Shown piece by piece: positions 6,541 through 8,231 of a DNA stretch of 8,231 nucleotides; within the stretch, counting starts at the first letter, position 1, and each line of letters begins with the position of its first letter. The notes beneath the pieces are model-generated. The model was given only the letters and a program-made list of their open reading frames with translations. It searched no databases and was not told the origin of the DNA. Source of the stretch: Phenylobacterium sp. (GTDB lineage: Bacteria > Pseudomonadota > Alphaproteobacteria > Caulobacterales > Caulobacteraceae); contig JANXXA010000433.1 of NCBI GenBank assembly GCA_025350885.1, positions 1-8,231 on the forward strand, written 5' to 3'. A program made the position numbers and the translations under genes.

Positions 6541-7110
6541 CTAAAGTACGCTTGTAGCCGCCTCGCGGCCGAGCTGCACAAGGTTGAGCTTGGCGCCGTC
6601 AGTCTCCAGTACCGTGATCGAGGCGTGATCGGGGCGAAAACTCAGCACCTTGGGATCGCCCCGAAGGTGCGACACCACCGCATTGGTCGCCACATAGTGC
6701 GAGAAGACTGCGGTCTTGCCCCGCGCCGCCAGCGACCCGGTGATCTCGCCACGCCAGGCGTCATAGTCCAGGTCCCCGTCGATCTCCGCCCAGGTTCCGG
6801 CGAAAGCCTTGCGCAGCCACGGGCCGCGGTCCTCGGTCGCCAGGCCGGAGGGCGTCGGTATCTCGCCCACCCGCGCATCGATCTCGACCGTCACACCCAG
6901 CGCCGCAGCTGTTGGTTCAGCGGTCTCCCGACAGCGTCGCAGCGGCGAACTCACAACCTTGTCCGGACGCTCGCCCGGCGGCAGGGCCATCAGCCAGTCC
7001 CGCGCCGCCCGCGCCTGAGCCTGCCCGGCCTCGTCCAGCCCCGGATCATCGTCATCCCCGCCCCAGACGGCGGCCGGCTTGCCGTGACGGATCAGATAGA
7101 GCCGCGCCAC
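6541..7110 (-). CDS. Histidine phosphatase family protein (phosphoglycerate mutase-like)
   Basis: This is a small phosphohistidine-dependent phosphatase of the branch-2H/SixA-like superfamily, 189 residues. The N-terminal LYLIRHGKP (4-12) carries the catalytic R8-H9-G10, where H9 would be phosphorylated. VVSSPLRRCRETA (52-64) supplies the second arginine (R58). VGEIPTP (81-87) carries the likely acid E83, and VFSHYVATNAVV (135-146) carries the second histidine, H138. All core catalytic residues are therefore present and it should be active. The substrate cannot be told from sequence: the superfamily includes protein phosphohistidine, sugar-phosphate, nucleotide and cofactor phosphatases. The start is GTG at 7110, five bases after the stop of the thiolase-like gene, with the RHG motif at the usual distance from the N-terminus. 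Its position between a CoA-thioester enzyme and an NAD(P)HX-repair enzyme is suggestive only. No signal peptide is evident. Confidence 0.93.
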   Translation of the reverse strand: MARLYLIRHGKPAAVWGGDDDDPGLDEAGQAQARAARDWLMALPPGERPDKVVSSPLRRCRETAEPTAAALGVTVEIDARVGEIPTPSGLATEDRGPWLRKAFAGTWAEIDGDLDYDAWRGEITGSLAARGKTAVFSHYVATNAVVSHLRGDPKVLSFRPDHASITVLETDGAKLNLVQLGREAATSVL

Positions 7111-7115
7111 GCCCG

Positions 7116-8231
7116 TCAGCCCGGCACGAAGAGGTTGGTCTGGCCGTCCGGGCCTGACCCGACCGTACCCGGCCGCCCGACCTGCTCGCCCTGTTCGAGG
7201 CCGGCCAGCGTGGCGGGGTCGCCCGGCGTGTGGGCGACGAAGCGGCGATCCTCCGCGTCGCGCCCGATGACGATACCCATGAACGGCCCCTCCCGGCGGT
7301 GGACAACGGTGTAGGTCTCGATCCTGCTGGCGCCCTGCGGCGTTTCAATGACGGCCGGGTGCGGCAAGGCGTCGATCTGGCGCTGGATCACGGCGGGGTC
7401 CTGACGTTCGAACGGCCCCTTTGGCCTGGCCGTCGAATAGACGCCGGTCGACTGCTTGGTCAGATACCAGCCGTTTGCGGTCACCAGCCCATGGGCGCCC
7501 GGCTTGGCGCGCAGCTTGCGCATCATCACCGCGATCGAGTGCATGGCGTAGTTGTTGCCCGGTCCCCCGGCATAGGGCAGCCCGCCGGTCACCGTCAGGC
7601 CGCGCGGGTCGTCCAGCGCCAGCCCCAGTTCCTCCGCCCCGATCTCCACGGCCACCGGGAAGCAGGAATAGAGGTCGATGAAATCGATGGCGTCGAGGCC
7701 CACGCCAGCCATCTCCAGCGCCCGCTGGCCGGTCAGCCGCATCGCCGGGCTCGAATGGAAGTTCTGCCGGTCAATCGGATGCCACAGGTCGGCGGCGTCG
7801 GCGCAGCCGTGCAGATAGACCCAGCGGTCTTCCGGAACGCCGAGCTCGCGGGCCTTCGCCTCGCTGGCGATGATCACGCCGGCCGACTGATCGACCTCCA
7901 TGATGGCGTTAAGCAGCTTTGGATAGGGAAAGCCGACCATCCGGTTCTTCTCGGAGACCGTGACCAGCTCCTCGGCGGTCCGCGCGATAGGGAACCAGGC
8001 CTCCGGGTTCGCCGCCGCCACCTGCGTGAAGGGCGCGAACAGTCGCCCCAGCCGCGCCTGATGGTCGCCGATGGAGCGGCCGTCGCGGGCCCGCAGGGCG
8101 TTCTCGAACAGCGGATAGCAGTTGATCGGCCGGCCCAGCCCGTGGCGGCCTTCATAGGCGCTGACCCCCGATCGCGGATCGCCGATCCGATCGGGCGGCG
8201 GCAGGCTCTCGTCCTCATGCCAGTCGTCGAA
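7116..8231 (-). CDS. Thiolase-like acetyl-CoA acetyltransferase homologue, C-terminal 371 residues (5' end outside window)
   Basis: The frame is open to the window edge, so the N-terminus lies outside; a GTG at 8021 is internal, because upstream codons read as conserved protein (such as GLGRPINCYPLFENALR). Residues are counted from the edge. The sequence matches the roughly 500-residue acetyl-CoA acetyltransferase proteins common in alphaproteobacteria and mycobacteria, similar to mycobacterial thiolase-like protein type 1. DFIDLYSCFPVAVE (183-196) corresponds to the thiolase NEAF region. VTGGLPYAGGPGNNYAMHSI (214-233) corresponds to the nucleotide-proximal GHP region. VTANGWYLTKQSTGVYS (250-266) corresponds to the C-x-G region. 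The usual histidine of GHP and cysteine of CxG are therefore replaced. Residues about 285-371 form the additional C-terminal domain of this subfamily. A role in fatty-acyl or sterol-type CoA metabolism is likely but the reaction is not known. It is the first visible gene of the operon with the phosphatase. Confidence 0.88.
   Translation of the reverse strand, partial: FDDWHEDESLPPPDRIGDPRSGVSAYEGRHGLGRPINCYPLFENALRARDGRSIGDHQARLGRLFAPFTQVAAANPEAWFPIARTAEELVTVSEKNRMVGFPYPKLLNAIMEVDQSAGVIIASEAKARELGVPEDRWVYLHGCADAADLWHPIDRQNFHSSPAMRLTGQRALEMAGVGLDAIDFIDLYSCFPVAVEIGAEELGLALDDPRGLTVTGGLPYAGGPGNNYAMHSIAVMMRKLRAKPGAHGLVTANGWYLTKQSTGVYSTARPKGPFERQDPAVIQRQIDALPHPAVIETPQGASRIETYTVVHRREGPFMGIVIGRDAEDRRFVAHTPGDPATLAGLEQGEQVGRPGTVGSGPDGQTNLFVPG

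Noticed and set aside
7116..8021. Thiolase-like gene taken as a complete 301-residue protein starting at the GTG at 8021
   Set aside because: The same frame continues without a stop to the window edge and encodes 70 more residues that fit the family, so the gene is cut by the window.

Overview
The window is a compact, GC-rich stretch of chromosome coding almost end to end. It looks like an alphaproteobacterium, most probably a Caulobacterales member (Caulobacter/Phenylobacterium type). The reasons are the surA-pdxA-ksgA gene order, the alphaproteobacterial style of the SurA, KsgA and NAD(P)HX-repair proteins, frequent GTG/TTG starts, and a low count of GANTC, the CcrM methylation site. The assignment is an inference, since no rRNA or other marker gene is present. 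I see no tRNA, IS element, phage gene or CRISPR array. The longest non-coding gap is 62 bp.

Left arm, plus strand (1-2350): the 3' part of surA (outer-membrane protein chaperone), then pdxA (pyridoxal-phosphate synthesis) and ksgA/rsmA (16S rRNA dimethylation). surA and pdxA are 12 bp apart, and pdxA and ksgA overlap by GTGA. This is a classic housekeeping operon, usually preceded by lptD.

Middle, plus strand (2413-5055): a tightly packed three-gene cassette. It encodes two polytopic membrane proteins of the DUF969 and DUF979 families (ATGA overlap), which are annotated elsewhere as the two subunits of a putative 5-oxoproline transporter. They are followed by a soluble DUF2891 protein with a 20-bp overlap. 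The 62-nt leader before the cassette carries a strong ribosome binding site and two mutually exclusive potential hairpins, one of which would bury that site. This cassette is the least characterised system here and the best candidate for new biology.

Right arm, minus strand (8231 down to 5066): the 3' part of a thiolase-like acetyl-CoA acetyltransferase homologue, a small histidine phosphatase (5-bp gap), and a fused NAD(P)HX epimerase/dehydratase (14-bp gap). They form one apparent operon that converges on the DUF2891 gene with only 10 bp between the stop codons. A small imperfect hairpin spans both stops.

The two arms are well-known functions: envelope, cofactor and ribosome maintenance on the left, CoA-thioester and nicotinamide-cofactor repair on the right. 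I found no clear defence, mobile or wholly new system; the leads below are ranked accordingly.
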